35,827 bases of DNA from JAABRU01 sp050180235 (GCA_050180235.1 JBFXEJ010000062.1:1-35827), one strand, 5' to 3'. Positions 23,255 to 31,886 are shown, counted from the first letter of the stretch. Program-made: numbers and translations. The notes: a model not told the origin generated them from the sequence alone.

Positions 23255-24736
23255 ATGAAAGTTGTCCTGATCTCCATGCCCGATGTTGCTCCGGTCATTA
23301 TCCATGACACGGCCATTCACATGCCCAATCTGGGAATTGCCAGCGTGGGCGGAAATATTGATGAACATCATGAGGTGCGGACTGTTGATCTCATCCGTAA
23401 ACGCGGACAGGTGCGCAAATATCTGACCCGCGTTCTGACAGCATTCCGGCCTGATGTGGTGGGACTGTCCGCAATGTCATGGCAGTATGACACCTGCATA
23501 CGGATTATCCGCCTGATCCGGGAAATCCTGCCGCATGTTAAAATTGCCATTGGAGGGTATCACGCGACCCTGATGTTCCGGGAGATAGGCGCATCTTCTG
23601 AAGGGAAACTCATTGATTTCATTATCCGGGGGGAAGGTGAGGAAGCCTTCCGCAGACTGGTCAATGCGCTGGAAGGCAAAGATCGCATGGAAGATATTCC
23701 CTCTCTTTCCTTTCAAAAGAACGCCAGCTTTGTTCATAATGAAAAAGATGAACTCCTGGATCTGTCCCGTGTGAAACTGCCCATCCGCGACAAACGCCGT
23801 CTGACCTGGGGTTATCATGTGATGTACAATCCCATTGAGGTCATGGAAACATCCCGCGGCTGCACCCGTTCCTGCAATTACTGCAGCATCCGCCATATGT
23901 ACGGCAGAAGTTTCCGAACCTTTCCCATTGAAAGAGTGCTGGCTGATCTGGATGATATTTATTACAAACGGAAAACCCGGTGGGTTTTTGTCGCAGATGA
24001 CAATCTTGTTCTCAATCCTGCCAGAGTAATGTCCCTGTGTGATGCCATTATCCAAAAAAATTACAAAGGGCTTTGCATTGTGGCACAGGCCGACTGTGTT
24101 TCCATGTCCAAAAATGAGGACATGATCAAAAAAATGGCCGAAGCCGGATTCAAATCCCTGTTTCTGGGCATTGAGAATGTGTCTGCCGAGAATCTGATTA
24201 CCGCGAACAAGGGAAATATTGTGGAGGCTTCCCGCATTGCGGTGGAACTCTGTCACAAATACGGGATCATGGTGATCGGCGGACTGGTGCTGGGATTTCC
24301 CGAAGATGATGAAAATTCCCTTATTCGCAATTTTGAGTTTTTCAATTCCCTGGAAGTTGATGCAGCCTACTGCCAGATACTCACTCCCTATCCCAAAACA
24401 GGCATACGGGAAATTCTGATTCGTGAGGGGCTTGTTGTCAATTCAGATGATTTCCGCTGGTATAACGGCATCTGGGCCAATGTGAGAACCCGGCATATGG
24501 ATGCGAAAGAGCTGCAGTACAAGTTCTGGTATCAAAAGGAAAATGTGCTGGGATGGTGGCGGCCTTCCTCTTTTGCCCGCAGGGACGGCAAAGGCTGGAC
24601 CGGCATCTGGACCTGGCTGTTCAAACCTGTGCTGAAATACATGCTGGACAGGAAACAGAGAAAAATCGGATGGGAAGGAAGATTTCAGGAAGATATGGAA
24701 GGACTGCGCAGCCTGAACCGATTTCCTGATCTCTGA
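23255..24736 (+). CDS. B12-binding-domain radical SAM protein
   Basis: The product is 493 aa. The N-terminal 145 residues have the Rossmann-like arrangement of cobalamin-binding radical SAM enzymes (PDVVGLSAMSWQYDT, KIAIGGYHATLM, DFIIRGEGEEAF). The radical SAM cluster motif is C203-xxx-C207-xx-C210 in SRGCTRSCNYCS. A barrel follows with GIENVS and LVLGFPEDDEN, and then a C-terminal extension (WKEN-like segment, GWWRPSSFARRDG). The DxHxxG motif that would hold cobalamin base-off is not seen, as in many members that bind B12 base-on. The reaction (methylation, ring chemistry or other) cannot be assigned. The ATG follows AAAGGAAA. A rho-independent hairpin at 24902 ends the unit. Confidence 0.88.
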   Translation: MKVVLISMPDVAPVIIHDTAIHMPNLGIASVGGNIDEHHEVRTVDLIRKRGQVRKYLTRVLTAFRPDVVGLSAMSWQYDTCIRIIRLIREILPHVKIAIGGYHATLMFREIGASSEGKLIDFIIRGEGEEAFRRLVNALEGKDRMEDIPSLSFQKNASFVHNEKDELLDLSRVKLPIRDKRRLTWGYHVMYNPIEVMETSRGCTRSCNYCSIRHMYGRSFRTFPIERVLADLDDIYYKRKTRWVFVADDNLVLNPARVMSLCDAIIQKNYKGLCIVAQADCVSMSKNEDMIKKMAEAGFKSLFLGIENVSAENLITANKGNIVEASRIAVELCHKYGIMVIGGLVLGFPEDDENSLIRNFEFFNSLEVDAAYCQILTPYPKTGIREILIREGLVVNSDDFRWYNGIWANVRTRHMDAKELQYKFWYQKENVLGWWRPSSFARRDGKGWTGIWTWLFKPVLKYMLDRKQRKIGWEGRFQEDMEGLRSLNRFPDL

Positions 24737-24901
24737 TGAAATTTTTTAGGTAAAGGCTTAACATCTTTGATTTGATTATGAAAATTATAATTTGACACCT
24801 TCGGTTTTTTTAAACGGATTTAACCCGCTTCCATTTTTTGACAGAAACAGATCAATACCCTATGAAATGATTTTTACCCTGTTTTATCTGTATTTATCAA
24901 A

Positions 24902-24934
24902 AACCCGAAGCATTTGAATATGCTTCGGGTTTTT
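24902..24934. terminator. bidirectional intrinsic terminator
   Basis: AACCCGAAGCAT (24902-24913) pairs with ATGCTTCGGGTT (24920-24931) around a 6-nt loop, with a T-run on one side and an A-run on the other. It lies between the convergent radical SAM and DksA-like genes and can serve both. Confidence 0.85.
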
Positions 24935-24950
24935 ATTTATGCTGATGCTC

Positions 24951-25367
24951 TCAATTCCATCTGGAATATCTGACATTGTTTTCAAAAAGTTCCTGCGCGT
25001 CCACAGACAAATGGGTGTAGGGAACAATTTCCAGACGCTGCAAACCGATTCTGGCTCCGGTCAGCACACAGTAACCGAATGTTTTGTTACGGATACGTTT
25101 CAACGCTGCCTCACTCTGTCTGATGATTTTCTGACAATGCTCACAGTTTATCAGAAGATTTTCCCGCCATGTTTCCAGTTCACTTCTGTCTGCAATATCC
25201 GCACGCCTGCTGTTTCCCTGCTGCATTTCCCTGCGTGTATTTTCCACCTTTTCTGACATATGCCGGATAATCCTGACCAGTTTTTCCTGAAAATAGCCCA
25301 ACTGATTTTCATTCATATAGGGCTCGGTCTCTTTGAATCTGCTGCAGTGAATCTGATTTTCATTCAT
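24951..25367 (-). CDS. DksA/TraR-family protein with degenerate zinc site
   Basis: The product is 138 aa. A long coiled coil with the acidic tip D57-x-x-D60 (ADIADRSE) leads into FGYCVLTGARIGLQRLEIVP and YTHLSVDAQE, the DksA C-terminal pattern. DksA enters the secondary channel of RNA polymerase and works with ppGpp in the stringent response. Classical DksA has four zinc cysteines. Here only Cys100 remains: the second position is Thr103, and the C-terminal pair is missing. Cys-poor DksA2-type proteins exist in other bacteria and work without zinc. ATG 25367 is chosen because GGAGG lies 5 nt upstream. The gene is convergent with the radical SAM gene, sharing the terminator at 24902. Confidence 0.85.
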   Translation of the reverse strand: MNENQIHCSRFKETEPYMNENQLGYFQEKLVRIIRHMSEKVENTRREMQQGNSRRADIADRSELETWRENLLINCEHCQKIIRQSEAALKRIRNKTFGYCVLTGARIGLQRLEIVPYTHLSVDAQELFENNVRYSRWN

Positions 25368-25639
25368 AACCGCCTCCGTTTGTCTGTTAATGAACAACGC
25401 ACATGCTTTATGAACGTCCTGAAGATGTTATGGGTCTGATACAGACATATATGCCTGTTATATGGCAGTCTGTTCATATGATATATGTGTTAGAAGCAGA
25501 TTAGTGAATTGTTAAAAATTGATGAATTTCATATATATTTGTCCTTATGGTTCAGGCAGACCGGGGAAAGGATGAAAAAATATATATTCTCATAAAATTT
25601 TAACATATTTCTAATCAGAATCTGACATGAAGCCGGTAT

Positions 25640-25733
25640 AATACCGATTCTTCATTGATTTTTTCAGAAAATCCTATCCTGAGAGGGGCAGTGGTGTGTT
25701 TCATAAGTATATTTTCAATGGAGAATCGGTATA
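25640..25733. repeat. MITE-like element, family B copy 2
   Basis: ATACCGATTCTTCATTGATT on the left is mirrored by TTTTCAATGGAGAATCGGTAT on the right, about 94 bp apart. It directly abuts the family A copy at 25733, so one element landed beside or inside the other. Confidence 0.7.
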
Positions 25734-25873
25734 AGTCGATTTCCATGAAAAAATGTACCATCATTGTAGGGTGGGCACGGCTTTTTGTGCCCGCCGTCCT
25801 GCTGAAACGGCGGGCACAAAAAGCCGTGCCCGCCCTACGAAAAACGGTATAATCATTAATGGAAATCACCTAA
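25733..25873. repeat. MITE-like palindrome, family A copy 2
   Basis: This has the same ends and GGGCACGGC core as the copy at 20439, with only a few base changes. It lies about 50 bp upstream of the response regulator gene, so its hairpin could insulate or attenuate that gene. Confidence 0.85.
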
Positions 25874-25924
25874 GAGAGACTGTGCAAATGTGAAGAAATT
25901 GCGATTTGCAGAAAGGATATGAAA

Positions 25925-26287
25925 ATGAAACAGAAGATCATGGCGGTGGATGATTCGGAAAGTATACGGCAGATGGTCAGTTTTTCCCTGAAAATGGGAA
26001 ATTATGAAGTCATGGAGGCGGAAAACGGTCAGGACGCGTATGAAAAACTTCTGGAAACAAGCGTGGATATGCTGATTACAGATTTGGATATGCCGGAAAT
26101 GAACGGCATTGATTTGATCCGTCAGGTCAGAGAAATTCCCAAGTACCGGAATATGCCGATTCTCATTCTGACCACGCATTCAGATACGGAAATGAAAAAA
26201 CAGGCACGCCTGGCAGGAGCAAACGGATGGATTATCAAGCCGTTCCGTCCGAACCAACTGATAGGTGCAGTGAGAAAGGTGATATAG
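25925..26287 (+). CDS. CheY-like single-domain response regulator
   Basis: The product is 120 aa, a stand-alone receiver domain. Acidic pair Asp9/Asp10 (VDDSES), phosphoacceptor Asp53 in LITDLDMPEMNG, the switch Thr in ILTTHSD and Lys in WIIKPF are all in place, so phosphorylation by a histidine kinase is expected. There is no output domain, as in CheY-type proteins that bind a target when phosphorylated. No chemotaxis or kinase gene is adjacent, so the partner kinase is elsewhere. ATG 25925 is chosen over 25919 because AAGG lies 8 nt upstream of it and only 2 nt from the other. The family A palindrome lies just upstream. Confidence 0.9.
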   Translation: MKQKIMAVDDSESIRQMVSFSLKMGNYEVMEAENGQDAYEKLLETSVDMLITDLDMPEMNGIDLIRQVREIPKYRNMPILILTTHSDTEMKKQARLAGANGWIIKPFRPNQLIGAVRKVI

Positions 26288-26487
26288 GAATGTTTAATGA
26301 TTAACTGATGTTACTCTGCTGTTTTTTTATTGCTCATTCTTATTTAACTGATGTTACGCCAGATCGTCATACTGACGAAAGTTATTAGCCACAACATATT
26401 GAAAACACCTGATTCCGGCTTTTGCATGAATGGCTGGAAATACAGCAGTCTGCCGGATTCTGAAGGATTGGCGCAATATCAGTTAAT
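26288..26487. other. gap with a 14-bp direct repeat
   Basis: TTAACTGATGTTAC occurs at about 26304 and again at about 26346, and its inverse (ATCAGTTAA) near 26479. A degenerate REP-like copy (CTGATTCCGGCTTTTGC) lies near 26410. No gene is visible. Confidence 0.4.
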
Positions 26488-26596
26488 ATAGTTCTTTTAC
26501 CAACTTTTGTCCTCTGCAAACCTGATGGAGAGGAGTGCAAAAATTAAGCGGAGCGGTTTTTTGCAAAGAGGACAAAAGTTGAGGAAAATACTATAA
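26488..26596. repeat. MITE-like element, family C
   Basis: The ends TATAGTTCTTTTACCAACTT with TTGTCCTCTGCAAA and their inverse (TTTGCAAAGAGGACAAAAGT with TGAGGAAAATACTATA) are about 34 bp long. The centre holds GAGTGCAAAAATTAAGCGGA with GCGGTTTTTTGCA, the same core as in family B copies at 10578 and 28508, although the ends differ. It lies just past the 3' end of the Hdr-like gene. Confidence 0.7.
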
Positions 26597-26639
26597 ATAG
26601 CCTTAGGGTTTTTCGGACAGATTCGGCAGCGCATTTGTT

Positions 26640-28307
26640 TCAGGTTCTGGTTCGCATCCGTTCACTGGCCATATTCCGTAATTCGTACAGCACATCTGCC
26701 ACGCGCACGCCCTGGGGGCAGTGTTCCTGGCACATATAGCAGGTTACGCAGTCCCAGACCATGCGCGCGCCAAGTGCCATGTCTATCATCTGCAGACGCA
26801 TGAGGTTCATAATCTGCTGGGGAGTGAGATCCAAATCGCTTTCCGGATTCTCCGAGGCTGCAACCACCGGACAGACATTGGTGCAGATGGTGCACTGCAC
26901 ACATGCCCAAAAAGTTTCGGGCCGGCCGGTGAGATTGAGATTAATCTCCTTCCTGTCTTTATCCGGCGCAGTTTCTTTTAACAAAAATGCCCATTCATTG
27001 ACCGTATGCTTGCGTATCTGCCTGTGCGGTTCGCTCATCCGCATATGAAGCAGTTCTTTTTTGGAAGCCTGCCAGAGTTCCTGCAGATTTATGCCGGATG
27101 GACAGAGTTCCGTGCATCTGCCGCATTCGGTACAGATAAAACTGCCTTCTGCAAACTGTTTCAGCTTTTTTTCCGATTTTTCCGGAAAAGGCAGCATGGA
27201 TGTTAGTTTTTTCAGAGAGGCCAGTTTTTCCGAAGGCAGAATATCCGGATTGCCCATCACCCGCGAGACCGGGGCCACACTGCAATACTGACTGCAAATG
27301 CCGCAATGGGTGCACGCGTCCATGCCCAAAGCCCTGACGGTTTCGGGTTCCGCATGAATATCCTTAGTATTTTCTGTTTTTTCTTTCAGCAGATTGAGAG
27401 GGGTGGAAATAATATGAAAGAATTTGCTGAAAGGAAGCCATGCCAGTCCTGCAAAGCAGATGAGGATATGCACGTACCAGAGGATATGATCAGCCCGGAA
27501 TGTATCAAATATCTTTGCAAAAGGACGTAAGGATTTGGACAGGGGAAAAGAAACAAAAGCAGAGTCAGGTTTCACATGGCAGACCGAGCAGCTTTCCTCA
27601 TGAAAGATTTTTCCCTCTTCCATCAGATTGGGATCATCTGTGTCAATATCTTCCGGAAATACAACACCAAAATCCTTTGCCCAGAAACTTTTCAGGGGAA
27701 GAATATCATCAGGCTCATCGGTTCCTGCATAATCAAGAGCCATTTCATGAAAAATTGCGGGGGAAATAATCTGAACACTTTCCAGCAGAAAACCGGAAAA
27801 CATGATCAGAAACAGTACAAGCAGAGCAGCCCAGTCGCTTTTGCGGTTTGTCTCACGCAGGACAGGAATGGTCAGTCTCAGGTATACAGCAATGCCAATG
27901 CCGCAGATGACAATGAATCCAGCAAGATTCCTAAAAAACATAAAAGGGTTAAGTGTGGATACATATCCGGGGAAAAACCGGACAGTAATCTGATCATCCA
28001 GAGCATGAAAAAAAAGCAGAAAGAAAAATCCGTAGCAGATGCTCATGTGCATAAACCAGCGGAGCCGGTCTTCTTTGAGGATGTGCATTTGGAGAAGGAC
28101 ATGAGTAAGGAATTTCCGGAATAAGCGGAGAATTCCCTGAACAGTCAGCAATGCGATGATTCCGCTCAGACTTTCCCTGATTCCCGTAAAAAAAGATGCA
28201 CGATGCTCTGTCTGCACATAGCGGAAAAACCAGGCGGAAATACGGCAGATAATACCGATGATGCAGATGGAAAGTGCAATATAAAATGTGGTGGTATAAA
28301 AGTTCAT
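26640..28307 (-). CDS. membrane Hdr-like Fe-S redox protein with a c-type heme motif
   Basis: The product is 555 aa. Five or so hydrophobic helices in residues 1-300 resemble NarI/HdrE-type cytochrome b domains, with candidate heme His87, His101 and His280. Between helices, residues 230-245 read EEGKIFHEESCSVCHVKP, a c-type cytochrome site (CSVCH at 240-244). The soluble part has four CxxCxxCxxxC motifs (starting at Cys332, 392, 469 and 520), enough for four [4Fe-4S] clusters in two HdrC-like modules. No CCG-type HdrB domain is present. Such proteins pass electrons between the quinone pool and soluble or periplasmic carriers in sulfate reducers and syntrophs. The partner genes are not in this window, so the direction and donor (for example ETF) are unknown. 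Start at 28307 has a weak ribosome site. Confidence 0.85.
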   Translation of the reverse strand: MNFYTTTFYIALSICIIGIICRISAWFFRYVQTEHRASFFTGIRESLSGIIALLTVQGILRLFRKFLTHVLLQMHILKEDRLRWFMHMSICYGFFFLLFFHALDDQITVRFFPGYVSTLNPFMFFRNLAGFIVICGIGIAVYLRLTIPVLRETNRKSDWAALLVLFLIMFSGFLLESVQIISPAIFHEMALDYAGTDEPDDILPLKSFWAKDFGVVFPEDIDTDDPNLMEEGKIFHEESCSVCHVKPDSAFVSFPLSKSLRPFAKIFDTFRADHILWYVHILICFAGLAWLPFSKFFHIISTPLNLLKEKTENTKDIHAEPETVRALGMDACTHCGICSQYCSVAPVSRVMGNPDILPSEKLASLKKLTSMLPFPEKSEKKLKQFAEGSFICTECGRCTELCPSGINLQELWQASKKELLHMRMSEPHRQIRKHTVNEWAFLLKETAPDKDRKEINLNLTGRPETFWACVQCTICTNVCPVVAASENPESDLDLTPQQIMNLMRLQMIDMALGARMVWDCVTCYMCQEHCPQGVRVADVLYELRNMASERMRTRT

Positions 28308-28507
28308 CTGGATGTTGCTACTCCTGACATGTGTTAAATCTCAAAAAAAAGAATGCTTAGGATAAATTTTTCAAATTGTTATCCAGATAATATTTTTCCC
28401 TGACTTGCTTAATTCCCATATCCCTCTGCCAGACTCTTAATTCAATTCAGCATTACCTGTGCAGCACTACCTGTTTTGGATGCAATTAATGTATAATTAC
28501 AATATAG

Positions 28508-28634
28508 AATCGGTATTATACAATGCGGAATGCAAATCCGGAAGAGTGCAAAAATTGGGCAAAACGGTTTTTTGCACACGCGTAACTGCGGAAAAACTGA
28601 CAGTATTGTATCAAATCAATGGCGAATCGGTATA
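28508..28634. repeat. MITE-like element, family B copy 3
   Basis: The right two thirds (GAGTGCAAAAATTGGGCAAA, GTTTTTTGCACACGCG, AACTGACAGTATTGTATCAA, ATCAATGGCGAATCGGTATA) match the copy at 10578 read on the other strand. The left end (AGAATCGGTATTATACAA) is rearranged. No coding capacity. The 28308-28660 gap holds nothing else that can be supported. Confidence 0.65.
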
Positions 28635-28659
28635 AGACGCTAAATGTATAAATCAGAAC

Positions 28660-28800
28660 TTAGGCGATTTCCATGAAAAAATGTACCATCATTGTAGGTG
28701 GGCACGGCTTTTTGTGCCCGCCGTTTCAGAAGGACGGCGGGCACAAAAAGCCGTGCCCGCCCTACGAAAAACGGTATAATCATTAATGGAAATCACCTTA
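28660..28800. repeat. MITE-like palindrome, family A copy 3
   Basis: TTAGGCGATTTCCAT and ATGGAAATCACCTTA are the ends, with the GGGCACGGC palindrome between them. The right end forms the stop codon of the ycaO gene (TAA read on the minus strand), mirroring the arrangement at the acyl-CoA ligase gene. Confidence 0.85.
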
Positions 28801-30558
28801 AGCAAACATTTTCAGATAATTGGAATACAGCCTGGGATGGACGCGGGAGAATTGGCCGAAATCCGCTGTGATTTCCATGCCCGGAATAATGGCCTTCACC
28901 ACCGGAATGCCCGTATCTTTCCGGGTGAGATTGACATAAACCGGCCTGTATCCGTTGGCAGCAAGAAGATGTTCCAGCATACGCAGATTTTCCGCAGCAT
29001 TGCCCATGCTGTAATCCGGCAGATTTCCCAAAGGAACCCGAATCAGATCAGACAGCCCGTATCCGGAGGCTTCCCCTTTGAGAAAAGGATACGGGGTTTC
29101 TGTAAGAGCAGAAAGCAGAGCCTGCCGTGCATTGAGATTTGCGCCGGTTCCCTTGATGATCTGTCCGCGCTGCGTCATAACAAAGCATTTGCAGCAGGGA
29201 ATCCCCATATCCGAAGTCAAATCCTGAAACTGCACCCTGATTCCGGCTTCTGCATACATGTTCAGGAGTTTGTTCAGTTTCGGATCTGAAGTTTCAATAT
29301 CAAAACACTGCGCGGGATTGAATGGCGTCACACCTTCGCAGTGCCGTTCAATGACTTCCATCAGCGCGCTGACTTTGGCCTCTGCCAGAGTATTTCCCGA
29401 AGCCAGCCCGGTCGAACCCAGCCCGGAAAAGAGTTTTGCCTCATCAAGATTGCAGAAAAGAAAAATGCACTGGGCCGGAATTAGTATGGAACTGTAACCT
29501 TTTTCTGACACGCTTTCCCCCTGTATCCAATACAGGGATTCATTGCAATAAGGGGCTTCCAAAGCAAGCTCATTGGGATTGAGAATCTGAATTCCCTTTT
29601 CTGATAATTCCATGTATGTGCCAAAAATCAGAGGATATTCTTTTTCATATCCGATTGCGCCCTCCTCTCCGAAACTCGCAAAAGAGGAATATCTCTCAAT
29701 CATTTCCATCATATAGGCAGCGCGTGCGGGTTCCAGATCCAGTCCCCGGCCATAGGAAGTCTGTATGCCGGATAAATGACAGTTATGCCTGCCGTTGCGC
29801 ACAGAAATACTCATTTTCCATTTCCGGAGCAGCGCAATGGGACTGAGCGATGCCTCATGCCGCATTTCCTCTCCGTCAATAATGCGGATTCGGGCCAGTC
29901 TGTTCATAGCTCTGCGGATGGTTTCCTTTGCTTCAGGTCTTGGCGGATCATCCGGACGCGGTTTCTGCGCCAGTTCATCCCGTATCTGCACAATGGTAAA
30001 ACTTTCTTTTGGCAGAAAAGAAAGTTCCCCCTGCGTAAACAGTGGAGTCAAACCTGTCTGATTTGGCGGACGCACAGGGCGGTGGTTCAGGATATTGGCA
30101 GCAAAAACCCCAATCCATTTCTGATGCAGTTCCCGGTCTCTGAATTGTGCGGATTTCATATAAATGAGAGGACTGTGCAGGGACAAATCAGACAGGGCTG
30201 ATTTTGGAAAATATTTCAGCAAATCCTTAAATTTTTCATAAAGCAGGCAGGTGTCGCAGAAAAGGGAAAGAAGAATTTTGTCATTTGGCTCAGTTTCCTG
30301 AATCTTCTGCGCCATATCATCTGCATTCCACAAACTGATTTTTCCCATCAGATGTCTGCGCATGAATTCATCATTGGGGCAGGCGCGTATATGATCTATA
30401 CAGTTTTCAATGTCAGGATTATCTGCCGGAAAACAGGAAAAATACCCGATACCTGCCTCAGTTTCCCCCAGTTGCAGTTCATATGACACTGCTTCCGTAG
30501 TGCCAAACCTGTAGTTTGGCATTCCCACCGGTTCAGAATGTGTTTCTTTCTCATTCAT
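28798..30558 (-). CDS. YcaO-domain protein (ATP-dependent amide activation family)
   Basis: The product is 586 aa. The C-terminal 350 residues form a YcaO domain: EMIERYS (285-291), STGLASGNTLAEAKVSALME with VIERH (382-406, the ATP/Mg-binding acidic helix) and QALLSALTET (479-488). YcaO enzymes phosphorylate backbone amides to make azolines or thioamides, while E. coli YcaO is tied to ribosomal protein S12 methylthiolation. The N-terminal 230 residues are not recognised; they carry several Cys and Trp residues and a proline-rich linker (KPRPDDPPRP). No TfuA partner, precursor peptide or RimO gene is in the window. The start codon lies inside the end of tatC, with an 8-nt overlap, so it is translated with the Tat genes. 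Its stop codon comes from the family A element. Substrate unknown. Confidence 0.85.
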   Translation of the reverse strand: MNEKETHSEPVGMPNYRFGTTEAVSYELQLGETEAGIGYFSCFPADNPDIENCIDHIRACPNDEFMRRHLMGKISLWNADDMAQKIQETEPNDKILLSLFCDTCLLYEKFKDLLKYFPKSALSDLSLHSPLIYMKSAQFRDRELHQKWIGVFAANILNHRPVRPPNQTGLTPLFTQGELSFLPKESFTIVQIRDELAQKPRPDDPPRPEAKETIRRAMNRLARIRIIDGEEMRHEASLSPIALLRKWKMSISVRNGRHNCHLSGIQTSYGRGLDLEPARAAYMMEMIERYSSFASFGEEGAIGYEKEYPLIFGTYMELSEKGIQILNPNELALEAPYCNESLYWIQGESVSEKGYSSILIPAQCIFLFCNLDEAKLFSGLGSTGLASGNTLAEAKVSALMEVIERHCEGVTPFNPAQCFDIETSDPKLNKLLNMYAEAGIRVQFQDLTSDMGIPCCKCFVMTQRGQIIKGTGANLNARQALLSALTETPYPFLKGEASGYGLSDLIRVPLGNLPDYSMGNAAENLRMLEHLLAANGYRPVYVNLTRKDTGIPVVKAIIPGMEITADFGQFSRVHPRLYSNYLKMFA

Positions 30559-31399
30559 CTTTGCTACTGATTTCCTTTTCCGCGGGTGTCACATCGGCTT
30601 CCGCGTCTGTTTCCTCTTCTTTTTTCACAGCAGGTTCTTCCGCCAAAGCCCCATCATCATCTGTCAGTGGTTTTCTGCCAAAAATCACAGCCCCCCAAAT
30701 GCTGATTTCATAGAGTACCATCATGGGAAGAGCCATCAGTACCTGACTGACCACATCAGGCGGAGTGAGAATTGCCGCTACAATAAAAACAATCAGAATT
30801 GCATATTTCCTGTTTTTTCTCAGAAATTCCGGGGTGACAATACCAATGCGGGCCATAGCTGTAAGCACCAGGGGCAGTTCAAACACAACACCAAAGGCCA
30901 GCAGCAGTTTGGAAGAAAAACCCAGATATTCTTTCATGGAAGGCATGGCCTGAAGTGTTTCATTGGAAAAGCCCAGAAAAAATTTAAATCCCACAGGAAA
31001 AACATAAAAATAACCGAACAGTGCCCCGCCCAGGAAAAACACGGTTGAAAGAAAAATGATGGGCAGCAGCAGCTTTTTTTCCTTCTGGTACAGACCGGGA
31101 GCGACAAACATCCAGAACTGATACAGCAGCACCGGAGAGGCCAGCATGATTCCGGCCAGGAAGGCCACCTTCATATAGGTGAAAAAAGCTTCAGGCAGTC
31201 CTGTGAAAATCAGTTTGTCCCCTTTTCCCATAACATCCAGGAGAGGACGCATGAGAATTTCAAAGAGCTTTTCCTTGAATCCGTATGCAATGCAGAAACC
31301 CGCACCTATTGCATAAAAGGATTTGATAAGCCGTTCCCGCAGTTCCTCCAGATGAGAGGTAAAAGGCATTTTTTCTTCTTCAGTTGCCATCTTTTGCAT
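30551..31399 (-). CDS. tatC: Sec-independent translocase subunit TatC
   Basis: The product is 282 aa (279 if the second ATG at 31390 is used; AAGGA fits the second better). The N-terminal FTSHLEELRERLIKS is the TatC signature, followed by six hydrophobic helices with LYQFWMFVAPGLYQKEK and FGVVFELPLVL in the expected places. TatC recognises twin-arginine signals and forms the receptor of the Tat pathway in the inner membrane. A long acidic, Glu-rich C-terminal tail (residues about 245-282) is an extension compared with E. coli TatC. It overlaps tatB upstream and ycaO downstream, giving a tight three-gene operon. Confidence 0.95.
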   Translation of the reverse strand: MQKMATEEEKMPFTSHLEELRERLIKSFYAIGAGFCIAYGFKEKLFEILMRPLLDVMGKGDKLIFTGLPEAFFTYMKVAFLAGIMLASPVLLYQFWMFVAPGLYQKEKKLLLPIIFLSTVFFLGGALFGYFYVFPVGFKFFLGFSNETLQAMPSMKEYLGFSSKLLLAFGVVFELPLVLTAMARIGIVTPEFLRKNRKYAILIVFIVAAILTPPDVVSQVLMALPMMVLYEISIWGAVIFGRKPLTDDDGALAEEPAVKKEEETDAEADVTPAEKEISSKDE

Positions 31400-31877
31400 G
31401 TCCTTTTTCTTTCATACGGTTTCCGGAAGCAGGTTCATCCGCATTCACAAGCAGTTCGGCAGGAATATCCGTACCGGCCATGTCATTGTCCGTATCATCC
31501 GCATCATCCGGCAGCAACCAGGATTCACCTGTTTTTTCATCCATGACAGCCGGAAAATCCTTTGTTTTAAGGCTGCCGGGTTCCGGATCAGATTTTTTCT
31601 TCAAATCACTGCCTGTTTTTGCGGAAAGTTTTTTCCCATCTTCGGCATCTGATTTGGAAGTTTTTCTGATTTCAGCCTCCACGTCATCAAAGGTTTTTTT
31701 GACGCTTTTCACGTCATATTCAAGATTCATGGTCTCTTTGAATTCACTGGTGGCCTTTTTGAATTCATTCATGGCACGTCCCAGGGATTTTGCCAGATCC
31801 GGAAGTTTCTTGGGACCGATGACAATCAGAGCAATGGCCAGAATTAACATAATTTCAGGCATTCCCAAGCCAAACAT
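31380..31877 (-). CDS. tatB: Tat translocase subunit TatB (TatA/B family)
   Basis: The product is 165 aa. MFGLGMPEIMLILAIALIVI is the single N-terminal membrane helix, followed by GPKKLPDLAKSLGRAMNEFK, the hinge and amphipathic helix of TatA/B proteins. The length and the MFGLGMPEI opening favour TatB over TatA. The C-terminal 100 residues are charged and low in complexity (SDAEDGKK, DDADDTDND). ATG 31877 is chosen because AAAGG lies upstream at normal spacing; a GTG at 31886 would add three residues. No second tatA gene is in the window, so this protein may do both jobs. Confidence 0.88.
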   Translation of the reverse strand: MFGLGMPEIMLILAIALIVIGPKKLPDLAKSLGRAMNEFKKATSEFKETMNLEYDVKSVKKTFDDVEAEIRKTSKSDAEDGKKLSAKTGSDLKKKSDPEPGSLKTKDFPAVMDEKTGESWLLPDDADDTDNDMAGTDIPAELLVNADEPASGNRMKEKGHAKDGN

Positions 31878-31886
31878 AACGTTCAC

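Noticed and set aside
20439..28800. Family A elements as small RNA genes or CRISPR repeats
   Set aside because: The inverted ends, scattered positions and gene-boundary insertions fit mobile palindromes better.
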